From positions 6,449-12,538 of the forward strand of contig JAMPAW010000099.1 in NCBI GenBank assembly GCA_023666975.1: 6,090 nt of DNA, written 5' to 3'. This document shows positions 1-5,314 of the stretch, in pieces. Origin of the DNA: Clostridium sp. (GTDB lineage: Bacteria > Bacillota_A > Clostridia > Lachnospirales > Lachnospiraceae). The notes beneath the pieces were generated by a model, which saw only the letters and a program-made list of their open reading frames with translations, did not search any database and had not been told where the DNA came from. Both the position numbers and the translations under genes were made by a program. Numbering within the stretch: the first letter of the stretch is position 1; each line of letters begins with the position of its first letter.

Positions 1-1001
1 CAATTTCTACCGCTCACGTTGAGTATGAGACAGAGAAGAGACATTACGCACACGTAGACTGCCCAGGACATGCTGACTACGTTAAGAATATGATTACCGG
101 TGCTGCTCAGATGGATGGCGCTATCCTTGTTGTAGCTGCTACTGACGGTGTTATGGCTCAGACAAAGGAGCATATCTTATTGTCTCGTCAGGTAGGTGTA
201 CCTTACATCGTAGTATTCTTAAATAAGTGCGATATGGTAGATGATGATGAGTTAATCGAGTTGGTAGAAATGGAAGTAACAGAGCAGTTAGAGGAGTATG
301 AGTTCTCTGATTGTCCGATTATCAAGGGTTCAGCTCTTAAAGCATTAGAGGATCCTTCAAGTGAGTGGGGCGATAAGATTTTAGAGTTAATGAACACTGT
401 AGATGAGTATATTCCGGATCCACAGCGTGCAACCGATCAGCCGTTCCTGATGCCTGTAGAGGATGTATTTACGATTACAGGTCGTGGTACTGTTGCTACC
501 GGTAGAGTAGAGCGTGGTGTTTTACACTTAAATGATGAAGTAGAAATCATCGGTGTTAAGGAAGAGACACAGAAGACAGTTGTAACTGGTATCGAGATGT
601 TCCGTAAGCTGTTAGACGAGGCTCAGGCTGGTGATAACATCGGTGCATTACTTCGTGGTATCCAGAGAACAGACATTGTTCGTGGACAGGTTGTAGCTAA
701 GCCGGGTACTGTTAAGTGCCATAAAAAGTTCACTGCACAGGTTTACGTTTTGACAAAAGACGAGGGTGGTCGTCATACACCATTCTTCAACAACTATCGT
801 CCACAGTTCTACTTCAGAACAACGGACGTAACTGGTGTTTGCGAGTTACCGGCTGGTACAGAGATGTGTATGCCTGGTGATAATGTAGAGATGACTATCG
901 AGTTGATTCATCCGGTAGCTATGGAGCAGGGTCTTACATTCGCTATCCGTGAGGGTGGTAGGACTGTTGGTTCTGGTCGTGTGGCTACTATCGTTGAGTA
1001 G
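1..1001 (+). CDS. tuf: Elongation factor Tu, 5'-truncated by the window edge
   Basis: EF-Tu is the GTPase that carries aminoacyl-tRNA to the ribosomal A site in the cytoplasm. The reading frame is open from position 3 (the first two bases end an earlier codon), so the true start lies outside the window. About 332 of the usual ~397 codons are present. The visible part begins at the end of switch I ([10 protein letters not shown]). It then shows the G3 motif DCPGHAD with the catalytic histidine, the G4 motif NKCD, the G5-type GSALKAL, and the domain II segment [13 protein letters not shown]. Domain III (FRTTDVTG, then [10 protein letters not shown]) runs to a TAG stop at 999-1001. No frame disruption is seen. 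Whether this copy sits behind fusA, as is common, cannot be seen. It is followed by a strong terminator and shares no transcript with the downstream genes. Identification is certain; the copy number of tuf in the genome is unknown. Confidence 0.98.
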   Translation, partial: ISTAHVEYETEKRHYAHVDCPGHADYVKNMITGAAQMDGAILVVAATDGVMAQTKEHILLSRQVGVPYIVVFLNKCDMVDDDELIELVEMEVTEQLEEYEFSDCPIIKGSALKALEDPSSEWGDKILELMNTVDEYIPDPQRATDQPFLMPVEDVFTITGRGTVATGRVERGVLHLNDEVEIIGVKEETQKTVVTGIEMFRKLLDEAQAGDNIGALLRGIQRTDIVRGQVVAKPGTVKCHKKFTAQVYVLTKDEGGRHTPFFNNYRPQFYFRTTDVTGVCELPAGTEMCMPGDNVEMTIELIHPVAMEQGLTFAIREGGRTVGSGRVATIVE

Positions 1002-1005
1002 GCTT

Positions 1006-1107
1006 CCTGCACTTAGCGAATATGAGCCTTTGGCGAAGTATGAGCTTAGTACGAAATCCCATCCTGCAGCTTAGTGAAATCAAGCGTTAGCGCAGATTGA
1101 GGATAGT
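1006..1107 (+). repeat. Imperfect 45-bp direct repeat in the tuf 3' UTR
   Basis: Two copies, 1006-1050 and 1063-1107, both start with CCTGCA and continue through a TTAGYGAA core. By hand alignment with one gap on each side they match at about 33 of 44 positions. Inside each copy a shorter motif (TTAGCGAA or TTGGCGAA, then ATGAGC or similar) recurs, at 1013, 1030, 1071 and 1087. The block lies between the tuf stop and its terminator, so it would be transcribed as 3' UTR. No ORF or convincing secondary structure accounts for it. Its function is unknown. Confidence 0.6.
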
Positions 1108-1139
1108 GGAGTGGATGATGGGTAATAGAGTAATTTTAT

Positions 1140-1172
1140 GGGGCTTTCCGAGAAATCGGGAAGCCCCTTTTT
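1140..1172 (+). terminator. Rho-independent terminator of tuf
   Basis: A 12-bp stem (1140-1151 with 1156-1167) has a single T·G wobble and a GAAA tetraloop. It is followed directly by five T residues at 1168-1172. The GC-rich base of the stem (GGGGC/GCCCC) plus the T run is a textbook intrinsic terminator. It lies 139 bases after the tuf stop codon. Read from the minus strand the stem is followed by ATAAAATTA, which is not a T tract, so it should act mainly in the tuf direction. Confidence 0.95.
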
Positions 1173-1278
1173 ATGTGGCGAGAAAGGACGGGAATAGTGG
1201 GTATTTCACACTCCAACGGAGTAGAATAGCATAGTATCATACGCAAACTTGCTCATTACGAACCACATAGAAACCGAT

Positions 1279-1587
1279 CTAACAATCCCATCGGCATTTC
1301 TTCATGTCCACATAGCCGTTATCCTGAAAAGCAACCCCCTCATCCATCAGCAAATCCCGCTGCTCCCAAAAGTGCGGCGCCAGTCTGCCTGCATGGTTTA
1401 CCACACGGTGACAGGGATATTCCCCATAGTATTCTGCCATGCTTAAAACCTTCCCCACAAGCCGGGCATTTTTCTCTCTGCCAATCAACTTCGCAATCTG
1501 TCCGTAGGAAGCAACTTTGCCCTCCGGTATTTCTTCCACTACGGAAAGGATTTCATAAATCAGTTCTTCTGTTAAAATATCAGACAT
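1279..1587 (-). CDS. Small MGMT-family (alkyltransferase-like) DNA-binding protein with PCHR active site
   Basis: This 102-residue protein matches the C-terminal DNA-binding and active-site domain of O6-alkylguanine-DNA alkyltransferases and lacks their N-terminal domain. Visible are the helix-turn-helix (ASYGQIAKLIG, residues 26-36, with the conserved Tyr28), the arginine-finger region ARLVGKVLS (Arg42), and PCHRVV with the candidate acceptor Cys59. The tail (VDMKKCRW) resembles the VDL..YRW end of Atl proteins. Classical Atl proteins replace the cysteine with tryptophan; here it is present, so methyl transfer is possible, although the short length is Atl-like. I chose the ATG at 1585-1587 because GGGGAG (1595-1600) sits 7 bases upstream. 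An in-frame extension to 1767 has no ribosome binding site before its upstream ATGs, no family similarity, and runs into promoter-like sequence. The gene is convergent with tuf. A GATAAT box on its strand at 1646-1651 could be a -10, but no good -35 is seen. Confidence 0.9.
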   Translation of the reverse strand: MSDILTEELIYEILSVVEEIPEGKVASYGQIAKLIGREKNARLVGKVLSMAEYYGEYPCHRVVNHAGRLAPHFWEQRDLLMDEGVAFQDNGYVDMKKCRWDC

Positions 1588-1594
1588 TTTCCGT

Positions 1595-1600
1595 CTCCCC
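1595..1600 (-). promoter_or_regulatory. Ribosome binding site that sets the start of the MGMT-family gene
   Basis: GGGGAG on the minus strand lies 7 bases before the ATG at 1585-1587. The next in-frame ATG upstream (1600-1602) overlaps this site and has no purine-rich site of its own. Confidence 0.75.
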
Positions 1601-1731
1601 ATGATTCGATAATTTTTTTCACGATGCGTTTTCATGTTTATATTTATTATCGGTTTATATGCCTGAATGATAACCCCCTGACTTAGCGTTTGCAAAGCAA
1701 TCATCCGGTTTTGTGGCTGGCTGAAATGAAA

Positions 1732-1810
1732 ATCAAGCCTGACTTGAGAACGGTATGAAAAATGCAATCTCTGCTTTGTGGTAGTAGATGCTATTTCTTG
1801 CTATGATATA
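1732..1810 (+). promoter_or_regulatory. Conserved promoter module, copy A (palindrome, upstream box, extended -10)
   Basis: This block aligns without a gap to 4047-4125, with about 54 of 79 bases identical. The conserved parts are an inverted repeat (TCAAG-N5-CTTGA at 1733-1747), a box at 1758-1782 containing TCTGCTTTGTGGT, and TTG(C/T)TATGATATA at its end. TGCTATGAT at 1799-1807 fits an extended -10. TTTGTGG lies about 20 bases upstream of the -10, too far for an ordinary -35 but conserved. The 5-base palindrome loop differs completely between the copies, as do the segments 1783-1787 and 1792-1797, so the match is in discrete blocks. It points toward the recombinase-like gene starting at 1987. 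Promoter function is inferred. Confidence 0.55.
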
Positions 1811-1837
1811 TTTCATGAGAGCAATACGCAGTATTTT

Positions 1838-1919
1838 GATAATGGTGAAACTCTATTTTCGCAACTGTATTGCACAATCGTTACACTAGATTTTGAAAAT
1901 GGAGCGTTTCACAATTATC
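1838..1919. repeat. 82-base imperfect palindromic element
   Basis: The arms 1838-1860 and 1895-1919 are inverted copies. The outer 14 bases match at 13 of 14 (GATAATGGTGAAAC against GATAATTGTGAAAC), and the inner ATTTTC blocks also match after a 2-base bulge. The 34-base loop holds a smaller palindrome, ATTGCACAAT (1869-1878). It lies between module A and the near promoter, so RNA starting at module A could fold here. There is no T tract after the stem, so it is not a standard terminator. No clear target-site duplication was found. It could be a dispersed palindromic repeat or a cis-regulatory hairpin. Confidence 0.65.
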
Positions 1920-1930
1920 TATACACAGTC

Positions 1931-1959
1931 TTGTAAAAAGGGAAAGAGTATGGTAAAAT
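1931..1959 (+). promoter_or_regulatory. Sigma-A-type promoter before the recombinase-like gene
   Basis: The -35-like TTGTAA (1931-1936) is separated by 17 bases from TAAAAT (1954-1959). A TG at 1951-1952 gives an extended -10. The ribosome binding site starts 12 bases after the -10, leaving a short leader. Confidence 0.6.
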
Positions 1960-1971
1960 ATAAAAAAATAT

Positions 1972-1976
1972 GGAGG
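1972..1976 (+). promoter_or_regulatory. Ribosome binding site supporting a TTG start
   Basis: GGAGG lies 10 bases before the TTG codon at 1987. The next in-frame ATG (2053) would drop 22 residues and lacks a comparable site, so TTG is the preferred start. Confidence 0.65.
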
Positions 1977-1986
1977 TAAGTGGCAG

Positions 1987-3009
1987 TTGAGAGATTTGCA
2001 TTATCCACAGTCAGAATATATATCCGACAAAACGAGGCAGTTATGGGAGGAAATGGTGAACAATTATTGCTTTCAGGACACTGTGATAGAAAAAACGGTC
2101 CAGAATTACAGCAGTACGGTAAATATTCTTTGTGACTACCATAAAAAAGATTTTATTTGCATTACGGAGGAAGAAGCGCAGGAATTTCTGCAATATCTGG
2201 ATTTGCGTGTGGCAGGAAAGGTGAACGGGGAACGGACGCTTTCTGTTGCGACAGCATTTACCTATAAAAAGAATCTCCGAAGTGTTGGAAATTATTTTGA
2301 GCAGTTGTTGGAGGGATATCGGAATCCATTTAAGAAGGGGATTGTGAAGACGGCACAAATTAAGGAACACGAATGGGAAAACAGGAGTGCCGTGCGCAGG
2401 GAACAGGTCAGGAAAGAAGATGTCGGGCAATTGCTGATATCCGTAAAAGACCACGAGGCTCCCCAATACTATTTTATTCTCTGTATGCTGGCGTTTTTAG
2501 GCGTCGCATCTTATGACATCTGTACAATGAAAACAAAACAAATTGAATATAAAGAGGGGCAGCTTTATCTTCATTTTGTTCGGCGGAAAATGCTTGCAAA
2601 GACACGCAATACCGGACGGACAGAAGAGAGAGCCGAGTTAGGCTATGAAGAATGGGTATACACGCTTCCGGAAAAGATTGACAGAGAATTTAAGGAGTAT
2701 TGTGATAAATATTTTGTGTGGCTGCCCGACAACCGTGGTCGTTTGTTTGCTTTTCCAAGCGAAGGGAGAAAAAAGGGACTTGCGCCATATGCAGAGGAAG
2801 AGTCGAATGAGGAAGCATATGATTATGTGTTTTATAACCGTAATCGTAATCCCGTGAATTTCAAGACGATTAGTTCCGTCTTAAAAAAACATAAAGAAAA
2901 ACTGGAAATAGCATATCCGTTGACAACAAAAGAGCTGAGCGGAAGTCTGTATCGCAAACAATATGTGGCAGAGATAAAACGAGAGCAGGACGGAGTAATA
3001 AAGAGATAG
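1987..3009 (+). CDS. Degenerate tyrosine recombinase (integrase)-like protein
   Basis: This 340-residue protein has the layout of a phage/Xer-type tyrosine recombinase. Residues ~30-115 look like the SAM-like core-binding domain, and ~140-326 follow the catalytic-domain order. That order includes hydrophobic helix YYFILCMLAFLGVASYDICTM (about 161-181), a YTLPEKIDREFKEYCDKY segment, and LTTKELSGSLYRKQY (312-326). The catalytic residues are missing: the first arginine (GLR in active enzymes) is GVA at 172-174, and HxLR is KELS at 315-318. The chain stops about 22 residues after that box, where the nucleophilic tyrosine should follow. Strand exchange is therefore unlikely, and DNA binding is the more plausible remaining role. 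The start is TTG at 1987. The last codon and stop (AGA TAG, 3004-3009) lie inside the palindromic element, so the C-terminus was probably rewritten by an insertion. That insertion explains only the extreme end, since the earlier residues were already lost. A different protein with this fold cannot be excluded. Confidence 0.75.
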   Translation: MRDLHYPQSEYISDKTRQLWEEMVNNYCFQDTVIEKTVQNYSSTVNILCDYHKKDFICITEEEAQEFLQYLDLRVAGKVNGERTLSVATAFTYKKNLRSVGNYFEQLLEGYRNPFKKGIVKTAQIKEHEWENRSAVRREQVRKEDVGQLLISVKDHEAPQYYFILCMLAFLGVASYDICTMKTKQIEYKEGQLYLHFVRRKMLAKTRNTGRTEERAELGYEEWVYTLPEKIDREFKEYCDKYFVWLPDNRGRLFAFPSEGRKKGLAPYAEEESNEEAYDYVFYNRNRNPVNFKTISSVLKKHKEKLEIAYPLTTKELSGSLYRKQYVAEIKREQDGVIKR

Positions 3010-3154
3010 ATAGGCAGTTGCGAAATGCGTAATTTATGGAGTGCTTATGGCGAATCTATACAACTTTTCTCGGCTAACGTTCCTAATGCTGTCGAAAAGT
3101 TGTATAGATTAACCATAAGCAAATTCACTTCTTCGAGTTTTGCAACCGCCTATA
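3004..3154. mobile_element. MITE-like palindromic element with 8-bp flanking direct repeat
   Basis: The element is 151 bases long, has no ORF of its own, and folds back on itself. The inner arms 3043-3069 and 3094-3120 pair over 27 bases with only 2 mismatches, leaving a 24-base loop. The outer arms, starting TAGGCAGTTGCGAAA at 3011, match the complement of the right end (3137-3151) at 13 of 15. The same 8 bases, TAATAAAG, flank it at 2996-3003 and 3155-3162, as expected for a target-site duplication. The left end carries about 5 more bases than the right outside the matched arms, so the exact termini are uncertain. The left end supplies the stop codon of the upstream ORF, and the right end supplies half of a TATAAT box. 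No T tract follows the hairpin, so terminator function is not supported. An alternative is a regulatory hairpin of another origin. Confidence 0.72.
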
Positions 3155-3158
3155 TAAT
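3153..3158 (+). promoter_or_regulatory. Candidate -10 box formed at the element junction
   Basis: A perfect TATAAT spans the right edge of the palindromic element (3153-3154) and the flanking repeat (3155-3158). It lies 21 bases before the HTH-HD gene. No good -35 is seen; TTCGAG (3132-3137) is poor and only 15 bases away. It could provide the gene with its own weak promoter after separation from the upstream gene. Confidence 0.35.
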
Positions 3159-3179
3159 AAAGGAAAAGGAGAAAGGAAA

Positions 3180-4004
3180 ATGATGTTGGGAGAAAAAATA
3201 CAGCGCTATAGAAAGAGCAATCATATGACACAGGAGGATCTGGCAGAATTATTATGTGTATCTCCGCAGAATATCAGTTGTTGGGAGAGAAATCTGTATT
3301 CACCTTCCACAGATAAGCTGGATAGCATTGCAAAGGTTCTTCATGTCACGGTCGGACAGCTTATGGATCAGGACAGTGCTGACAAATCCCAATGGGAACT
3401 GCGGGATCAGATGTTTTCGGTAGACAATTTATATGAGCATACCCGCAGCCACATTGTCGGATACCATTTAGAACAGAGCAAGCGCGCACTTCCCTTAATG
3501 ATGCGCCTGCATGATCAGCAAATGCGGTACGGCAATGTTCCATATGTCACGCATCCGCTTATGATGGCATTGCATGCATTTGCCCTGGCGATAACCGAAG
3601 ATGAGGTGATTGCTTCCATTTTGCTCCACGGGGTATGGAAAAATTGTGGAATTAAACCGGAGGATTTGGGCATTTCCCTGAATAGCAGAGTGCTCAATAC
3701 GCTGTGTGTGCTTCATCGTGACACAGGGACCGACGAGAGGGAGGCAAAACGAAAGTTTTATGACAGGCTTGCAGAAAATCCGGATGCGGCAATTGTCAAA
3801 CTGATCGACCAGTGCAATAAAATTTCTACGATTGCCATCGGACTGCCGAAAGAAAAAGTCGGTGCTTACATTGAAGATATCGAGACTTATACGCTGACAC
3901 TGCTCAATACGGTGGAGAAAATGTATTTGGATTATCATGCCCCTGTATTTGCATTAAAATACCAAATCCTCAGTATGATTGAAAGCTTGAAGCGGACACT
4001 CTGA
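3180..4004 (+). CDS. XRE-type HTH protein fused to a degenerate RelA/SpoT-like HD domain
   Basis: Residues 4-62 form a Cro/CI-type helix-turn-helix (MTQEDLAELLCVSPQNISCWER), expected to bind an operator. Residues ~97-255 follow the HD hydrolase domain of RelA/SpoT enzymes. His111 and Arg116 match the HxGQxR segment, and PYVTHP supplies the first metal-ligand His125. The HD motif reads LLHG (His150, Gly151), so the aspartate is lost. The following catalytic Glu-Asp pair reads Lys154-Asn155. KLIDQCNKIS keeps Asp210 and Asn213. (p)ppGpp hydrolysis is therefore doubtful; binding a nucleotide or acting as a sensor is possible but inferred. No synthetase domain follows, and the 274-residue protein ends soon after. 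AAGGAG (3166-3171) lies 8 bases before the ATG at 3180; the ATG at 3183 is an alternative. The gene probably once overlapped the recombinase-like gene. No clear terminator follows it. Confidence 0.8.
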   Translation: MMLGEKIQRYRKSNHMTQEDLAELLCVSPQNISCWERNLYSPSTDKLDSIAKVLHVTVGQLMDQDSADKSQWELRDQMFSVDNLYEHTRSHIVGYHLEQSKRALPLMMRLHDQQMRYGNVPYVTHPLMMALHAFALAITEDEVIASILLHGVWKNCGIKPEDLGISLNSRVLNTLCVLHRDTGTDEREAKRKFYDRLAENPDAAIVKLIDQCNKISTIAIGLPKEKVGAYIEDIETYTLTLLNTVEKMYLDYHAPVFALKYQILSMIESLKRTL

Positions 4005-4046
4005 AAGGCAAAGCGCATATGCCAGCAAATCACAGTACCGTTACCT

Positions 4047-4125
4047 ATCAAGTACAGCTTGATGTCCGGATAAAAAATACAATTTCTGCTTTGTGGTGCG
4101 GAATGCAGGGATTTGTTATGATATA
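4047..4125 (+). promoter_or_regulatory. Conserved promoter module, copy B
   Basis: This is the gapless partner of 1732-1810. It has the inverted repeat ATCAAG-N5-CTTGAT (4047-4063), the TCTGCTTTGTGGT box (4085-4097), and TGTTATGAT at 4114-4122 as an extended -10. It lies 42 bases after the HTH-HD gene and points at the envelope genes starting at 4285. The palindrome could be a weak hairpin or an operator; it lacks a T tract, so it is not a good terminator for the upstream gene. Confidence 0.55.
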
Positions 4126-4176
4126 CTAGTCACACTTAATATTTGCCGCAGGCAAATGTTTAGTGTAACTGCATAT
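4121..4176. repeat. Hairpin just after the copy B -10 box
   Basis: The core arms 4132-4147 and 4151-4166 pair over 16 bases, with one mismatch and one T·G pair, around a GCA loop. Imperfect pairing continues outward to about 4121 and 4176 through AGT/ACT and ATAT/ATAT blocks. It would begin near the first transcribed bases of a copy B transcript. No T run follows, so it is more likely a structured leader, operator or dispersed repeat than a terminator. Confidence 0.65.
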
Positions 4177-4229
4177 ACCGCAGCGAATAATTGAAAACGG
4201 CAATCAATTTCGTTTGCGAGTATAATTGC
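4171..4229. repeat. Second imperfect hairpin, adjoining the first
   Basis: The arms 4171-4193 and 4205-4229 are imperfect inverted copies with small gaps; TATAC, GCA, CGAA and ATTG blocks match in order. The loop is 11 bases. It touches the end of the preceding hairpin, so 4121-4229 could fold as two consecutive stems between module B and the gene at 4285. Confidence 0.5.
4221..4226 (+). promoter_or_regulatory. Candidate -10 box before the secreted-protein gene
   Basis: A perfect TATAAT sits inside the right arm of the second hairpin, 58 bases before the start codon at 4285. No -35 is visible at 16-18 bases; TTGAAA (4191-4196) is 24 bases away. It may be a chance match within the repeat. Confidence 0.3.
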
Positions 4230-4272
4230 ACGGTGATGCTTATGGCAGAACGGAAAGATCAGGAGAGGATAT

Positions 4273-4277
4273 GGAGG
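4273..4277 (+). promoter_or_regulatory. Ribosome binding site deciding between two ATG codons
   Basis: GGAGG is only 1 base from the ATG at 4279 but 7 bases from the in-frame ATG at 4285, which favours 4285. Confidence 0.7.
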
Positions 4278-4284
4278 TATGATT

Positions 4285-5250
4285 ATGGTTAAACGGCTGA
4301 TAAAAGCGAAAGGGGTTATATGTATTTCTTTTATAGTAATGGCATTGGCTTTGGTGTCCGTTCATGCAGCAGCGGCAGGCGTGGCAGAGGATTGGCGGGT
4401 TCCGGCAAGAGCGGCAAGGAGTGGAAACTATCTGTTCTATTCCGCAGGAATGGACAACCGGGGAACCCTGACCCGTTACAATCTGAAGACAGGAAAGAAA
4501 AAGGTGCTGTGTAACGGTGGCTGCCGGAGCATATCGGTCAAAGGAAAGTATGTTTATTTTTCGCTGGATGCGAAGAAGGGGGACAACTTTGAGATTACAA
4601 AATATGGAGTTTACCGTATCCGTAAAAACGGTGGAAAGAGAAAGAAACTGGCAAATGGCAAAAATCCGGTTATCATAGGAAATAAGATATATTATGTGGG
4701 TGTAAAAGGAACGGGTAGTCAATCTATCTGCGGCATTTACCAGATGAATCTGGACGGTTCCCAAAAAGAATGCCTGTTGGCAAGCGACTACTTTCCGGAT
4801 ATGCTGTTTGTCAGGGAAAATAATCTGCTGTTTGGCGGAACAGATGGCTGGCAGTGCCTGAATGTAACCGATGGCAGTATTTCACCATATGAAAAGGGAA
4901 CAGGCACCGTGTATGCCAACACGGATTGTACATACAACATACGAGATTTGGAAAAGCTGGTAGGAAACATAAAGGTAGGAAACGGCAAAAAAGGATATGC
5001 ATACAAATATGCAGGAAAAAATCTGTACCGTATCAACGAAAAAAAGAAGAAAGGCAAAAAGAAAAAAATTGCCGTTTTTTCCAAAGGACAAATTGAATAT
5101 GTGGCAGATTTAGACGGATATGTTTTTGTAATGGTCGAAAAAAGCGACAAGCAATATGTAAATGCAATGCACGTCTATGTGATGAAAGCAAATGGAAAAC
5201 AAAAACGGCACCTGGGCAAATTCGTTCCGGCAGGGGGAACATGGGAATAG
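4285..5250 (+). CDS. Secreted Lys-rich beta-propeller-like protein (DUF5050-like)
   Basis: This protein of 321 residues starts at the ATG at 4285, chosen for its spacing to GGAGG. It opens with a Sec signal peptide: basic KRLIKAK, hydrophobic residues 11-26, and likely cleavage in the VHAAAAG stretch (about 28-31). The mature part has about six beta-rich units of the type aromatic-Y-hydrophobic ... YxxxxxGKxKxL, for example near residues 46-75, 87-123, 134-166, 179-205, 240-263 and 277-311. This is the pattern of repeat domains annotated DUF5050, usually modelled as propellers. The family call is from memory of the pattern. The protein is very lysine-rich, with a KKKKGKKKK stretch at about residues 253-261, so it may bind the anionic cell wall. 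No anchor or sortase motif is seen. It heads a tandem set with the lipoprotein (64 bases later) and the membrane protein. Its ligand is unknown. Confidence 0.8.
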   Translation: MVKRLIKAKGVICISFIVMALALVSVHAAAAGVAEDWRVPARAARSGNYLFYSAGMDNRGTLTRYNLKTGKKKVLCNGGCRSISVKGKYVYFSLDAKKGDNFEITKYGVYRIRKNGGKRKKLANGKNPVIIGNKIYYVGVKGTGSQSICGIYQMNLDGSQKECLLASDYFPDMLFVRENNLLFGGTDGWQCLNVTDGSISPYEKGTGTVYANTDCTYNIRDLEKLVGNIKVGNGKKGYAYKYAGKNLYRINEKKKKGKKKKIAVFSKGQIEYVADLDGYVFVMVEKSDKQYVNAMHVYVMKANGKQKRHLGKFVPAGGTWE

Positions 5251-5301
5251 CGTTATTTTTACAGGGCAGATGATTTGGATATTGTTGAAAATAGAAGTTT
5301 T

Positions 5302-5306
5302 GGAGG
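5302..5306 (+). promoter_or_regulatory. Ribosome binding site that sets the lipoprotein start
   Basis: GGAGG lies 8 bases before the ATG at 5315. The frame is open back to an ATG at 5192, but that would overlap the previous gene and bury the signal peptide, so the shorter start is preferred. Confidence 0.85.
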
Positions 5307-5314
5307 TATGTATA

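Noticed and set aside
1210..1222. Small hairpin ACTCC-AAC-GGAGT as a terminator for the MGMT-family gene
   Set aside because: Only 5 bp and no T run on the minus strand.
1588..1767. N-terminal extension of the MGMT-family ORF to 162 residues
   Set aside because: No ribosome binding site at the upstream ATGs, no family similarity in the extra 60 residues, and the far end runs into the conserved promoter module; the ATG at 1585-1587 has GGGGAG at 7 bases.
2041..2466. Minus-strand ORF opposite the recombinase-like gene
   Set aside because: Composition is that of a reverse-complement shadow, with no family features.
3043..3120. Long hairpin as a rho-independent terminator
   Set aside because: The stem is long and AT-rich and is followed by CAAATTCACTT, not a T tract.
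3495..3938. Minus-strand ORFs opposite the HTH-HD gene
   Set aside because: They mirror an authentic plus-strand gene with recognisable domains and have no motif or ribosome binding site of their own.
4240..5242. Minus-strand and alternative-frame ORFs within the secreted protein gene
   Set aside because: Their Phe/Ser/Leu-rich sequences come from the A-rich lysine codons of the real gene read in reverse.
5192..5314. Longer start for the lipoprotein ORF
   Set aside because: It overlaps the preceding gene and puts 41 residues before a clear lipoprotein signal peptide; GGAGG at 5302-5306 supports 5315.
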